Part shown: one piece after another, positions 23,926 through 36,782 of the stretch
How the letters are laid out: the number at the start of each line of letters is the position of its first letter
Position numbering within the stretch: position 1 is the first letter of the stretch
Source: Hydractinia symbiolongicarpus
Taxonomy: Eukaryota; Cnidaria; Hydrozoa; Anthoathecata; Hydractiniidae
Direction of reading: 5' to 3'
Assembly: GCF_029227915.1 (NCBI RefSeq)
Contig: NC_079887.1
Location: 2,728,001-2,792,000 of the forward strand
Length of the DNA stretch: 64,000 nucleotides
Notes under the pieces: generated by a model
The model's input: only the letters and a program-made list of their open reading frames with translations
The model's database searches: none
Told to the model about the DNA's origin: nothing
Made by a program: the position numbers and the translations under genes

Positions 23926-26564
23926 TTGGGAAATGAGTTTACTCCCTGGGTACTTTCTTTGTATACTTTTGACTATACGGGCCGAGTCCGGGATTTACGG
24001 GAAATCGCAGGTTTTCGTTTGCCGGCGATTAAACTTCTTTTATTCAGCGTCTCATCAAAAATGAAAACATTTCTGAAAACTACAAGTCTCATGCGTTTTA
24101 GTGGTGAAAAATAAATTAAAAATTCGTTAGGGAAATGAGTTTACTCACTGGGTACTTTCCTTGTATACTTTTGACTATACGGGCCGAGTCCGGGATTTAC
24201 GGGAAATCGCAGGTTTTCGTTTGCCGGCGATTAAACTTCTTTTATTCAGCGTCTCATCAAAAATGAAAACATTTTCAAAAACTACAAGTCTCATGTGCTT
24301 TAGTGGTGAAATATAAATTTAAAAAATCGTTTGGGAAATGAGTTTACTCCCTGGGTACTTTTTTTGTATACTTTTGACTATACGGGCCGAGTCCGAGATT
24401 TACGGGAAATCGCAGGTTTTCGTTTGCCGGCGATTAAACTTCTTTTATTCAGCGTCTCATCAAAAATGAAAACATTTCTGAAAACTACAAGTCTCATGCG
24501 TTTTAGTGGTGAAAAAATAAATTAAAAATTCGTTAGGGAAATGAGTTTACTCACTGGGTACTTTCCTTGTATACTTTTGACTATACGGGCCGAGACCGGG
24601 ATTTACGGGAAATTGCGGGTTTTCGTTTGCCGGCGATTAAACTTCTTTTATTTAGCGTCTCATCAAAAATGAAAACATTTTTGAAAACTACAAGTCTCAT
24701 GCGTTTTGGTGGTGAAAAAATAATTTAAAAATAGTTCGGGAAATGAGTTTACACCCTGGGTACTTTCTTTGTATACTTTTGACTATACGGGCCGAGTCCG
24801 GGATTTACGGGAAATAGCAGGTTTTCGTTTGCCGGCGATTAAATTCTCTTATTCAGCGTCTCATCAAAAATGAAAACATTTTTAAAAACTACAAGTCTCA
24901 TGGGCTTTAGTGGTGAAATAATAATTTAAAAAATCGTTTGGGAAATGAGTTTACTCCCTGGGTACTTTCTTTGTATACTTTTGACTATACGGGCTGAGTC
25001 TGGGATTTACGGGAAGTCGCGGGTTTTCGTTTGCCAGCGATTAAACTTCTTTTATTCAGCGTCTCATCAAAAATGAAATTATTTTTAAATACTACAAGTC
25101 TCATGCGTTTTAGTGGTGAAAAAAAAATTTAAAAAATCGTTCGGGAAATGAGTTTACACCCCGGGTACTTTCTTTGTATACTTTTGACTATACGGGCCGA
25201 GTCCGGGATTTACGGGAAATCGCAGGTTTTCGTTTGCCGGCGATTAATCTTCCTTTACTCAGCGTCTCATCAAAAATGAAAACATTTTGGAAAACTACAA
25301 GTCTCATGCGTTTTAGTGGTGAAAAAGAAATTTAAAAAATCGTTCAGGAAATGAGTTTACTTCTTGGGTACTTTCTTTGTGTACATTCGACTATACGGGC
25401 CAAGCTCGGGATTTACGGGAAATCGCGGGATTTCGTTTGCCGGCGATTAAACCTCTTTTATTAAGCGTCTCATCAAAAATGAGAACATTTTTAAAAACTA
25501 CAAGTCTCATGGGTTTAGTGGTGAAATAATAATTTAAAAAATCGTTCGGGAAATGAGTTTACACCCCGGGTACTTTCTTTGTATACTTTTGATTATACGG
25601 GCCGAGTCCGGGATTTACGGGAAATCGCAGGTTTTCGTTTGCCGGCGATTAAACTTCTTTTATTCAGCGTCTCATCAAAAATGAAAACATTTTTACAAAC
25701 TACAAGTCTCATGGGCTTTAGTGGTGAAATAATAATTTAAAAAATCGTTTGGGAAATGAGTTTACTCCCTGGGTACTTTCTTTGTATACTTTTGACTATA
25801 CGGGCGGAGTCTGGGATTTACGGGAAGTCGCGGGTTTTCGTTTGCCAGCGATTAAACATCTTTTATTCAGCGTCTCATCAAAAATGAAATTATTTTTAAA
25901 TACTACAAGTCTCATGCGTTTTAGTGGTGAAAAAAAAATTTAAAAAATCGTTCGGGAAATGAGTTTACACCCCGGGTACTTTCTTTGTATACTTTTGACT
26001 ATACGGGCCGAGTCCGGGATTTACGGGAAATCGCAGGTTTTCGTTTGCCGGCGATTAATCTTCATTTACTCAGCGTCTCATCAAAAATGAAAACATTTTT
26101 GAAAACTACAAGTCTCATGCGTTTTAGTGGTGAAAAAGAAAGTTAAAAAATCGTTCGGGAAATGAGTTTACTTCTTGGGTACTTTCTTTGTGTACATTCG
26201 ACTATACGGGCCAAGCTCGGGATTTACGGGAAATTGCGGAATTTCGTTTGCCGGCGATTAAACCTCTTTTATTAAGCGTCTCATCAAAAATGAGAACATT
26301 TTTAATAACTACAAGTCTCATGGGTTTAGTGGTGAAATAATAATTTAAAAAATCGTTCGGGAAATGAGTTTACACCCCGGGTACTTTCTTTGTATACTTT
26401 TGACTATATGGGCCGAGTCCGGGATTTACGGGAAATCGCAGGTTTTCGTTTGCCGGCGATTAAACTTCTTTTATTCAGCGTCTCATCAAAAATGAAAACA
26501 TTTTTGAAAACTACAAGTCTCATGCGTTTTAGTGGTGAAAAAATAATTTAAAAAATCGTTCGGG

Positions 26565-27173
26565 AAATGAGTTTACTCCCTGGGTACTTTCTTTGTATAC
26601 TTTTGACTATACGGGCCGAGCCCGGGATTTACGGGAAGTCGCGGGTTTTCGTTTGCCAGCGATTAAACTTCTTTTATTCAGCGTCTCATCAAAAATGAAA
26701 ATATTTGTAAATACTACAAGTCTCATGGGCTTTAGTGGTGAAGTAATAATTTAAAAAATCGTTCGGAAAATGAGTTTACACCCTGGGTACTTTCTTTGTA
26801 TACTTTTGACTATGCGGGCCGAGTTCGGGGTTTACGGGAAATGGCGGGTTTTCGTTTGCCGGCGATTAAACTTCTTTTATTTAGCGTCTCATCAAACATG
26901 AAAACATTTTTGAAAACTACAAGTCTCAAGCGTTTTAGTGGTGAAAAGATAATTTAAAAAATCGTTTTGGAAATGAGTTTACTCACAGGGTACTTTTTTT
27001 GTAGACATTCGACTATACGGGCCAAGCCCGGGATTTACGGGAAATCGCAGGTTTTCGTTTGCCGGCGATTAAACCACTTTCATTAAGCGTCTCATCAAAA
27101 ATGAAAACATTTCTGAAAACTACAAGTCTCATGCGTTTTAGTGGTGAAAAAATAATTTAAAAAATCGTTCGGG
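26565..27173 (+). repeat. E-D-C cassette
   Basis: Three monomers in E, D, C order, 609 bp. Shared private variants with the copies at 37,313 and 38,530 are ATATTTGTAAATAC in E, GAGTTCGGGG and CAAACATGAAAAC in D, and TACTTTTTTTGTAGAC in C. Confidence 0.85.
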
Positions 27174-27370
27174 AAATGAGTTTACTCACTGGGTACTTTC
27201 CTTGTATACTTTTGACTATACGGGCCGAGTCCGGGATTTACGGGAAATCGCGGGTTTTCGTTTGCCGGCGATTAAACTGCTTTTATTCAGCGTCTTATCA
27301 AAAATGAAAACATTTTAAAAACTACAAGTCTCATGGGCTTTAGTGGTGAAATAATAATTTAAAAAATCGT

Positions 27371-28790
27371 TTGGGAAATGAGTTTACTCCCTGGGTACTT
27401 TCTTTGTATACTTTTGACTATACGGGCCGAGTCCGGGATTTACGGGAAATCGCAGGTTTTCGTTTGCAGGCAATTAAACTTCTTTTATTCAGCGTCTCAT
27501 CAAAAATGAAAACATTTTTGAAAACTACAAGTCTCATGCGTTTTAGTGGTGAAAAAATAATTTAAAAAATCGTTCGGGAAATGAGTTTACACCTTGGGTA
27601 CTCTCTTTGTATACTTTTGACTATACGGGCCGAGTCCGGGATTTACGGGAAATCGCAGGTTTTCGTTTGCCGGCGATTAAACTTCTTTTATTCAGCGTCT
27701 CATCAAAAATGAAAACATTTTTGAAAACTACAAGTCTCATGCGTTTTAGTGGTGAAAAAATAATTTAAAAATTCGTTAGGGAAATGAGTTTACTCACTGG
27801 GTACTTTCCTTGTATACTTTTGACTATACGGGCCGAGACCGGGATTTACGGGAAATTGCGGGTTTTCGTTTGCCGGCGATTAAACTTCTTTTATTCAGCG
27901 TCTCATCAAAAATGAAAACATTGTTAAAAACTACAAGTCTCATGGGCTTTAGTGGTGAAATAATAATTTAAAAAATCGTTTGGGAAATGAGTTTACTCCC
28001 TGGGTACTTTCTTTGTATACTTTTGACTATACGGGCCGAGTACGGGATTTACGGGAAATAGCAGGTTTTCGTTTGCCGGTGATTAAACTTCTTTTATTCA
28101 GCGTCTCATCAAAAATGAAAACATTTTTGAAAACTACAAGTCTCATGCGTTTTGGTGGGGAAAAAATTATTTAAAAATCGTTCGGGAAATGATTTTACAC
28201 CCTAGGTACTTTCTTTGTATACTTTTGACTATACGGGCCGAGTCCGGGATTTACGGGAAATCGCAGGTTTTCGTTTGCCGGCGATTAAACTTCTTTTATT
28301 CAGCGTCTCATCAAAAATGAAAACATTTTTAAAAACTACAAGTCTCATGGGCTTTAGTGGTGAAATAATAATTTAAAAAATCGTTTGGGAAATGAGTTTA
28401 CTCCCTGGTTACTTTCTTTGTATACTTTTGACTATACGGGCCGAGTCCGGGATTTACGGGAAATCGCAGGTTTTCGTTTGCCGGCGATTAAACTTCTTTT
28501 ATTCAGCGTCTCATCAAAAATGAAAACATTTCTGAAAACTACAAGTCTCATGCGTTTTAGTGGTGAAAAAATAAATTAAAAATTCGTTAGGGAAAAGAGT
28601 TTACTCACTGGGTACTTTCCTTGTATACTTTTGACTATACGGGCCGAGTCCGGGATTTACGGGAAATCGCAGGTTTTCGTTTGCCGGCGATTAAACTTCT
28701 TTTATTCAGCGTCTCATCAAAAATGAAAACATTTTTAAAAACTACAAGTCCCATGCGTTTTAGTGGTGAAAAAAAAATTTAAAAAATCGT
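27371..28790 (+). repeat. 7-monomer unit of 1,420 bp, left copy
   Basis: Matches 28,791-30,210 at offset 1,420: GCAGGCAATTAAAC at 27,466 and 28,886, CATTGTTAAAAAC at 27,920 and 29,340, CACCCTAGGTAC at 28,198 and 29,618, and CCCTGGTTAC at 28,403 and 29,823. The same pair is present in block copy 2 at 39,336-42,175. Confidence 0.8.
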
Positions 28791-30210
28791 TCGGGAAATG
28801 AGTTTACACCCCGGGTACTTTCTTTGTATACTTTTGACTATACGGGCCGAGTCCGGGATTTACGGGAAATCGCAGGTTTTCGTTTGCAGGCAATTAAACT
28901 TCTTTTATTCAGCGTCTCATCAAAAATGAAAACATTTTTGAAAACTACAAGTCTCATGCGTTTTAGTGGTGAAAAAATAATTTAAAAAATCGTTCGGGAA
29001 ATGAGTTTACACCTTGGGTACTCTCTTTGTATACTTTTGACTATACGGGCCGAGTCCGGGATTTACGGGAAATCGCAGGTTTTCGTTTGCCGGCGATTAA
29101 ACTTCTTTTATTCAGCGTCTCATCAAAAATGAAAACATTTTTGAAAACTACAAGTCTCATGCGTTTTAGTGGTGAAAAAATAATTTAAAAATTCGTTAGG
29201 GAAATGAGTTTACTCACTGGGTACTTTCCTTGTATACTTTTGACTATACGTGCCGAGACCGGGATTTACGGGAAATTGCGGGTTTTCGTTTGCCGGCGAT
29301 TAAACTTCTTTTATTCAGCGTCTCATCAAAAATGAAAACATTGTTAAAAACTACAAGTCTCATGGGCTTTAGTGGTGAAATAATAATTTAAAAAATCGTT
29401 TGGGAAATGAGTTTACTCCCTGGGTACTTTCTTTGTATACTTTTGACTATACGGGCCGAGTACGGGATTTACGGGAAATAGCAGGTTTTCGTTTGCCGGC
29501 GATTAAACTTCTTTTATTCAGCGTCTCATCAAAAATGAAAAAATTTTTGAAAACTACAAGTCTCATGCGTTTTGGTGGGGAAAAAATTATTTAAAAATCG
29601 TTCGGGAAATGATTTTACACCCTAGGTACTTTCTTTGTATACTTTTGACTATACGGGCCGAGTCCGGGATTTACGGGAAATCGCAGGTTTTCGTTTGCCG
29701 GCGATTAAACTTCTTTTATTCAGCGTCTCATCAAAAATGAAAACATTTTTAAAAACTACAAGTCTCATGGGCTTTAGTGGTGAAATAATAATTTAAAAAA
29801 TCGTTTGGGAAATGAGTTTACTCCCTGGTTACTTTCTTTGTATACTTTTGACTCTACGGGCCGAGTCCGGGATTTACGGGAAATCGCAGGTTTTCGTTTG
29901 CCGGCGATTAAACTTCTTTTATTCAGCGTCTCATCAAAAATGAAAACATTTCTGAAAACTACAAGTCTCATGCGTTTTAGTGGTGAAAAAATAAATTAAA
30001 AATTCGTTAGGGAAATGAGTTTACTCACTGGGTACTTTCCTTGTATACTTTTGACTATACGGGCCGAGTCCGGGATTTACGGGAACTCGCAGGTTTTCGT
30101 TTGCCGGCGATTAAACTTCTTTTATTCAGCGTCTCATCAAAAATGAAAACATTTTTAAAAACTACAAGTCTCATGCGTTTTAGTGGTGAAAAAAAAATTT
30201 AAAAAATCGT
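28791..30210 (+). repeat. 7-monomer unit of 1,420 bp, right copy
   Basis: Tandem copy of 27,371-28,790. It carries the private changes GACTCTACGG near 29,851 and GGGAACTCGC near 30,080. These recur only near 41,816 and 42,045 and near 49,322 and 49,554, which makes them good tags for tracing paralogues. Confidence 0.8.
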
Positions 30211-30418
30211 TCGGGAAATGAGTTTACACCCCGGGTACTTTCTTTGTATACTTTTGACTATACGGGCCGAGTCCGGGATTTACGGGAAATCGCAGGTTTT
30301 CGTTTGCCGGCGATTAATCTTCCTTTACTCAGCGTCTCATCAAAAATGAAAACATTTTTGAAAACTACAAGTCTCATGCGTTTTAGTGGTGAAAAAGAAA
30401 TTTAAAAAATCGTTCGGG

Positions 30419-31026
30419 AAATGAGTTTACTTCTTGGGTACTTTCTTTGTGTACATTCGACTATACGGGCCAAGCTCGGGATTTACGGGAAGTCGCGGGT
30501 TTTCGTTTGCCAGCGATTAAACTTCTTTTATTCAGCGTCTCATCAAAAATGAAAATATTTTTAAATACTACAAGTCTCATGGGCTTTAGTGGTGAAGTAA
30601 TAATTTAAAAAATCGTTCGGAAAATGAGTTTACACCCTGGGTACTTTCTTTGTATACTTTTGACTATGCGGGCTGAGTCCGGGGTTTACGGGAAATGGCG
30701 GGTTTTCGTTTGCCGGCGATTAAACTTCTTTTATTTAGCGTCTCATCAAACATGAAAACATTTTTGAAAACTACAAGTCTCAAGCGTTTTAGTGGTGAAA
30801 AGGTAATTTAAAAAATCGTTTTGGAAATGAGTTTACTCACAGGGTACTTTTTTTGTAGACATTCGACTATACGGGCCAAGCCCGGGATTTACGGGAAATC
30901 GCAGGTTTTCGTTTGCCGGCGATTAAACCACTTTCATTAAGCGTCTCATCAAAAATGAAAACATTTTTGAAAACTACAAGTCTCATGCGTTTTAGTGGTG
31001 AAAAATAATTTAAAAAATCGTTCGGG
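30419..31026 (+). repeat. Hybrid B/E-D-C cassette
   Basis: The first monomer has a B-type left part (ACTTCTTGGG, GTGTACATTCG, GGCCAAGCTC) joined to an E-type right part (GAAGTCGCGGG, GCCAGCG, AATATTTTTAAATAC). D and C follow as usual. The uninterrupted order at 34,476-35,488 is B, generic, E, D, C, so a 2-monomer deletion with its breakpoint in CTCGGGATTTACGGGAA explains the hybrid. Confidence 0.85.
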
Positions 31027-34000
31027 AAATGAGTTTACTCACTGGGTACTTTCCTTGTATACTTTTGACTATACGGGCCGAGTCCGGGATTTACGGGAAA
31101 TCGCGGGTTTTCGTTTGCCGGCGATTAAACTGCTTTTATTCAGCGTCTTATCAAAAATGAAAACATTTTTAAAAACTACAAGTCTCATGGGCTTTAGTGG
31201 TGAAATAATAATTTAAAAAATCGTTTGGGAAATGAGTTTACTCCCTGGGTACTTTCTTTGTATACTTTTGACTATACGGGCCGAGTCCGGGATTTACGGG
31301 AAATCGCAGGTTTTCGTTTGCAGGCAATTAAACTTCTTTTATTCAGCGTCTCATCAAAAATGAAAACATTTTTGAAAACTACAAGTCTCATGCGTTTTAG
31401 TGGTGAAAAAAAAATTTAAAAAATCGTTCGGGAAATGAGTTTACACCTTGGGTACTCTCTTTGTATACTTTTGACTATACGGGCCGAGTCCGGGATTTAC
31501 GGGAAATCGCAGGTTTTCGTTTGCCGGCGATTAAACTTCTTTTATTCAGCGTCTCATCAAAAATGAAAACATTTTTGAAAACTACAAGTCTCATGCGTTT
31601 TAGTGGTGAAAAAATAATTTAAAAATTCGTTAGGGAAATGAGTTTACTCACTGGGTACTTTCCTTGTATACTTTTGACTATACGGGCCGAGACCGGGATT
31701 TACGGGAAATTGCGGGTTTTCGTTTGCCGGCGATTAAACTTCTTTTATTCAGCGTCTCATCAAAAATGAAAACATTGTTAAAAACTACAAGTCTCATGGG
31801 CTTTAGTGGTGAAATAATAATTTAAAAAATCGTTTGGGAAATGAGTTTACTCCCTGGGTACTTTCTTTGTATACTTTTGACTATACGGGCCGAGTACGGG
31901 ATTTACGGGAAATCGCAGGTTTTCGTTTGCCGGCGATTAAACTTCTTTTATTCAGCGTCTCATCAAAAATGAAAACATTTTTAAAAACTACAAGTCTCAT
32001 GCGTTTTGGCGGGGAAAAAATTATTTAAAAATCGTTCGGGAAATGATTTTACACCCTAGGTACTTTCTTTGTATACTTTTGACTATACGGGCCGAGTCCG
32101 GGATTTACGGGAAATCGCAGGTTTTCGTTTGCCGGCGATTAAACTTCTTTTATTCAGCGTCTCATCAAAAATGAAAACATTTTTAAAAACTACAAGTCTC
32201 ATGGGCTTTAGTGGTGAAATAATAATTTAAAAAATCGTTTGGGAAATGAGTTTACTCCCTGGTTACTTTCTTTGTATACTTTTGACTATACGGGCCGAGT
32301 CCGGGATTTACGGGAAATCGCAGGTTTTCGTTTGCCGGCGATTAAACTTCTTTTATTCAGCGTCTCATCAAAAATGAAAACATTTCTGAAAACTACAAGT
32401 CTCATGCGTTTTAGTGGTGAAAAAATAAATTAAAAATTCGTTAGGGAAATGAGTTTACTCACTGGGTACTTTCCTTGTATACTTTTGACTATACGGGCCG
32501 AGTCCGGGATTTACGGGAAATCGCAGGTTTTCGTTTGCCGGTGATTAAACTTCTTTTATTCAGCGTCTCATCAAAAATGAAAACATTTCTGAAAACTACA
32601 AGTCTCATGCGTTTTAGTGGTGAAAAAATAAATTAAAAATTCGTTAGGGAAATGAGTTTACTCACTGGGTACTTTCCTTGTATACTTTTGACTATACGGG
32701 CCGAGACCGGGATTTACGGGAAATTGCGGGTTTTCGTTTGCCGGCGATTAAACTTCTTTTATTCAGCGTCTCATCAAAAATGAAAACATTTTTAAAAACT
32801 ACAAGTCTCATGGGCTTTAGTGGTGAAATAATAATTTAAAAAATCGTTTGGGAAATGAGTTTACTCCCTGGGTACTTTCTTTGTATACTTTTGACTATAC
32901 GGGCCGAGTACGGGATTTACGGGAAATTGCAGTTTTTCGTTTGCCGGCGATTAAACTTCTTTTATTTAGCGTCTCATCAAAAATGAAAACATTTTTGAAA
33001 ACTACAAGTCTCATGCGTTTTAGTGGTGAAAAAATAAATTAAAAATTCGTTAGGGAAAAGAGTTTACTCACTGGGTACTTTCCTTGTATACTTTTGACTA
33101 TACGGGCCGAGTCCGGGATTTACGGGAAATCGCAGGTTTTCGTTTGCCGGCGATTAAACTTCTTTTATTCAGCGTCTCATCAAAAATGAAAACATTTTTA
33201 AAAACTACAAGTCTCATGCGTTTTAGTGGTGAAAAAAAAATTTAAAAAATCGTTCGGGAAATGAGTTTACACCCCGGGTACTTTCTTTGTATACTTTTGA
33301 CTATACGGGCCGAGTCCGGGATTTACGGGAAATCGCAGGTTTTCGTTTGCAGGCAATTAAACTTCTTTTATTCAGCGTCTCATCAAAAATGAAAACATTT
33401 TTGAAAACTACAAGTCTCATGCGTTTTAGTGGTGAAAAAATAATTTAAAAAATCGTTCGGGAAATGAGTTTACACCTTGGGTACTCTCTTTGTATACTTT
33501 TGACTATACGGGCCGAGTCCGGGATTTACGGGAAATCGCAGGTTTTCGTTTGCCGGCGATTAAACTTCTTTTATTCAGCGTCTCATCAAAAATGAAAACA
33601 TTTTTGAAAACTACAAGTCTCATGCGTTTTAGTGGTGAAAAAATAATTTAAAAATTCGTTAGGGAAATGAGTTTACTCACTGGGTACTTTCCTTGTATAC
33701 TTTTGACTATACGGGCCGAGACCGGGATTTACGGGAAATTGCGGGTTTTCGTTTGCCGGCGATTAAACTTCTTTTATTCAGCGTCTCATCAAAAATGAAA
33801 ACATTGTTAAAAACTACAAGTCTCATGGGCTTTAGTGGTGAAATAATAATTTAAAAAATCGTTTGGGAAATGAGTTTACTCCCTGGGTACTTTCTTTGTA
33901 TACTTTTGACTATACGGGCCGAGTACGGGATTTACGGGAAATAGCAGGTTTTCGTTTGCCGGCGATTAAACTTCTTTTATTCAGCGTCTCATCAAAAATG

Positions 34001-34880
34001 AAAACATTTTTGAAAACTACAAGTCTAATGCGTTTTGGTGGGGAAAAAATTATTTAAAAATCGTTCGGGAAATGATTTTACACCCTAGGTACTTTCTTTG
34101 TATACTTTTGACTATACGGGCCGAGTCCGGGATTTACGGGAAATCGCAGGTTTTCGTTTGCCGGCGATTAAACTTCTTTTATTCAGCGTCTCATCAAAAA
34201 TGAAAACATTTTTAAAAACTACAAGTCTCATGCGTTTTAGTGGTGAAAAAAAAATTTAAAAAATCGTTCGGGAAATGAGTTTACACCCCGGGTACTTTCT
34301 TTGTATACTTTTGACTATACGGGCCGAGTCCGGGATTTACGGGAAATCGCAGGTTTTCGTTTGCCGGCGATTAATCTTCCTTTACTCAGCGTCTCATCAA
34401 AAATGAAAACATTTTTGAAAACTAAAAGTCTCATGCGTTTTAGTGGTGAAAAAGAAATTTAAAAAATCGTTCGGGAAATGAGTTTACTTCTTGGGTACTT
34501 TCTTTGTGTACATTCGACTATACGGGCCAAGCTCGGGATTTACGGGAAATCGCGGGATTTCGTTTGCCGGCGATTAAACCTCTTTTATTAAGCGTCTCAT
34601 CAAAAATGAGAACCTTTTTAAAAACTACAAGTCTCATGGGTTTAGTGGTGAAATAATAATTTAAAAAATCGTTCGGGAAATGAGTTTACACCCCGGGTAC
34701 TTTCTTTGTATACTTTTGACTATACGGGCCGAGTCCGGGATTTACGGGAAATCGCAGGTTTTCGTTTGCCGGCGATTAAACTTCTTTTATTCAGCGTCTC
34801 ATCAAAAATGAAAACATTTTTGAAAACTACAAGTCTCATGCGTTTTAGTGGTGAAAAAATAATTTAAAAAATCGTTCGGG

Positions 34881-35488
34881 AAATGAGTTAACTCCCTGGG
34901 TACTTTCTTTGTATACTTTTGACTATACGGGCGGAGCCCGGGATTTACGGGAAGTCGCGGGTTTTCGTTTGCCAGCGATTAAACTTCTTTTATTCAGCGT
35001 CTCATCAAAAATGAAAATATTTTTAAATACTACAAGTCTCATGGGCTTTAGTGGTGAAGTAATAATTTAAAAAATCGTTCGGAAAATGAGTTTACACCCT
35101 GGGTACTTTCTTTGTATACTTTTGACTATGCGGGCTGAGTCCGGGGTTTACGGGAAATGGCGGGTTTTCGTTTGCCGGCGATTAAACTTCTTTTATTTAG
35201 CGTCTCATCAAACATGAAAACATTTTTGAAAACTACAAGTCTCAAGCGTTTTAGTGGTGAAAAGGTAATTTAAAAAATCGTTTTGGAAATGAGTTTACTC
35301 ACAGGGTACTTTTTTTGTAGACATTCGACTATACGGGCCAAGCCCGGGATTTACGGGAAATCGCAGGTTTTCGTTTGCCGGCGATTAAACCACTTTCATT
35401 AAGCGTCTCATCAAAAATGAAAACATTTCTGAAAACTACAAGTCTCATGCGTTTTAGTGGTGAAACATAATTTAAAAAATCGTTCGGG
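34881..35488 (+). repeat. E-D-C cassette at the right end of block copy 1
   Basis: E, D and C in order, 608 bp. Private variants shared with 50,295-50,902 are GAGTTAACTCC and GGGCGGAGCCC in E, GGGCTGAGTCC in D, and GAAACATAA at the end of C. Confidence 0.85.
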
Positions 35489-35691
35489 AAATGAGTTTAC
35501 TCACTGGGTACTTTCCTTGCATACTTTTGACTATACGGGCCGAGTCCGGGATTTACGGGAAATAGCAGGTTTTCGTTTGCCGGCGATTAAATTCTCTTAT
35601 TCAGCGTCTCATCAAAAATGAAAACATTTTTAAAAACTACAAGTCTCATGGGCTTTAGTGGTGAAATAATAATTTAAAAAATCGTTTGGGA
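35489..35691 (+). repeat. Block joint inside a monomer
   Basis: The left part (CTCACTGGG, CCTTGCATAC) is the right end of block copy 1 and matches 50,903-50,937. The right part (GAAATAGCAGG, ATTAAATTCTC) is the left end of copy 2 and matches 24,811 onward. The exchange must lie in the roughly 40 bp of shared sequence between 35,523 and 35,566. This monomer therefore marks one unequal exchange. Confidence 0.85.
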
Positions 35692-36782
35692 AATGAGTTT
35701 ACTCCCTGGGTACTTTCTTTGTATACTTTTGACTATACGGGCTGAGTCTGGGATTTACGGGAAGTCGCGGGTTTTCGTTTGCCAGCGATTAAACTTCTTT
35801 TATTCAGCGTCTCATCAAAAATGAAATTATTTTTAAATACTACAAGTCTCATGCGTTTTAGTGGTGAAAAAAAAATTTAAAAAATCGTTCGGGAAATGAG
35901 TTTACACCCCGGGTACTTTCTTTGTATACTTTTGACTATACGGGCCGAGTCCGGGATTTACGGGAAATCGCAGGTTTTCGTTTGCCGGCGATTAATCTTC
36001 CTTTACTCAGCGTCTCATCAAAAATGAAAACATTTTGGAAAACTACAAGTCTCATGCGTTTTAGTGGTGAAAAAGAAATTTAAAAAATCGTTCAGGAAAT
36101 GAGTTTACTTCTTGGGTACTTTCTTTGTGTACATTCGACTATACGGGCCAAGCTCGGGATTTACGGGAAATCGCGGGATTTCGTTTGCCGGCGATTAAAC
36201 CTCTTTTATTAAGCGTCTCATCAAAAATGAGAACATTTTTAAAAACTACAAGTCTCATGGGTTTAGTGGTGAAATAATAATTTAAAAAATCGTTCGGGAA
36301 ATGAGTTTACACCCCGGGTACTTTCTTTGTATACTTTTGATTATACGGGCCGAGTCCGGGATTTACGGGAAATCGCAGGTTTTCGTTTGCCGGCGATTAA
36401 ACTTCTTTTATTCAGCGTCTCATCAAAAATGAAAACATTTTTACAAACTACAAGTCTCATGGGCTTTAGTGGTGAAATAATAATTTAAAAAATCGTTTGG
36501 GAAATGAGTTTACTCCCTGGGTACTTTCTTTGTATACTTTTGACTATACGGGCGGAGTCTGGGATTTACGGGAAGTCGCGGGTTTTCGTTTGCCAGCGAT
36601 TAAACATCTTTTATTCAGCGTCTCATCAAAAATGAAATTATTTTTAAATACTACAAGTCTCATGCGTTTTAGTGGTGAAAAAAAAATTTAAAAAATCGTT
36701 CGGGAAATGAGTTTACACCCCGGGTACTTTCTTTGTATACTTTTGACTATACGGGCCGAGTCCGGGATTTACGGGAAATCGC

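Larger units (their letters stand above)
24811..35558 (+). repeat. 53-monomer block of 10,748 bp, copy 1
   Basis: The left edge is the GAAATAGCAGG monomer followed by the unusual ATTAAATTCTCTTATTCAG (24,838). The same sequence recurs at 35,559 onwards, offset 10,748. The block contains B monomers, one intact E-D-C and one hybrid cassette, a 7-monomer duplication, and the right-end E-D-C at 34,881. Against the second copy I noticed only a few substitutions (GCGGAATTT at 26,236, TTAATAACT at 26,302, GCCGGTG at 28,075, ACGTGCCG at 29,248), implying identity well above 99.8%. Confidence 0.88.

Noticed and set aside
29774-29971. Reverse-strand frames of 65 codons here and at 41,739 and 49,245
   Set aside because: They are open only because the GACTCTACGG variant removes a reverse-strand stop. 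The three are copies of one duplicated monomer and not independent conservation.
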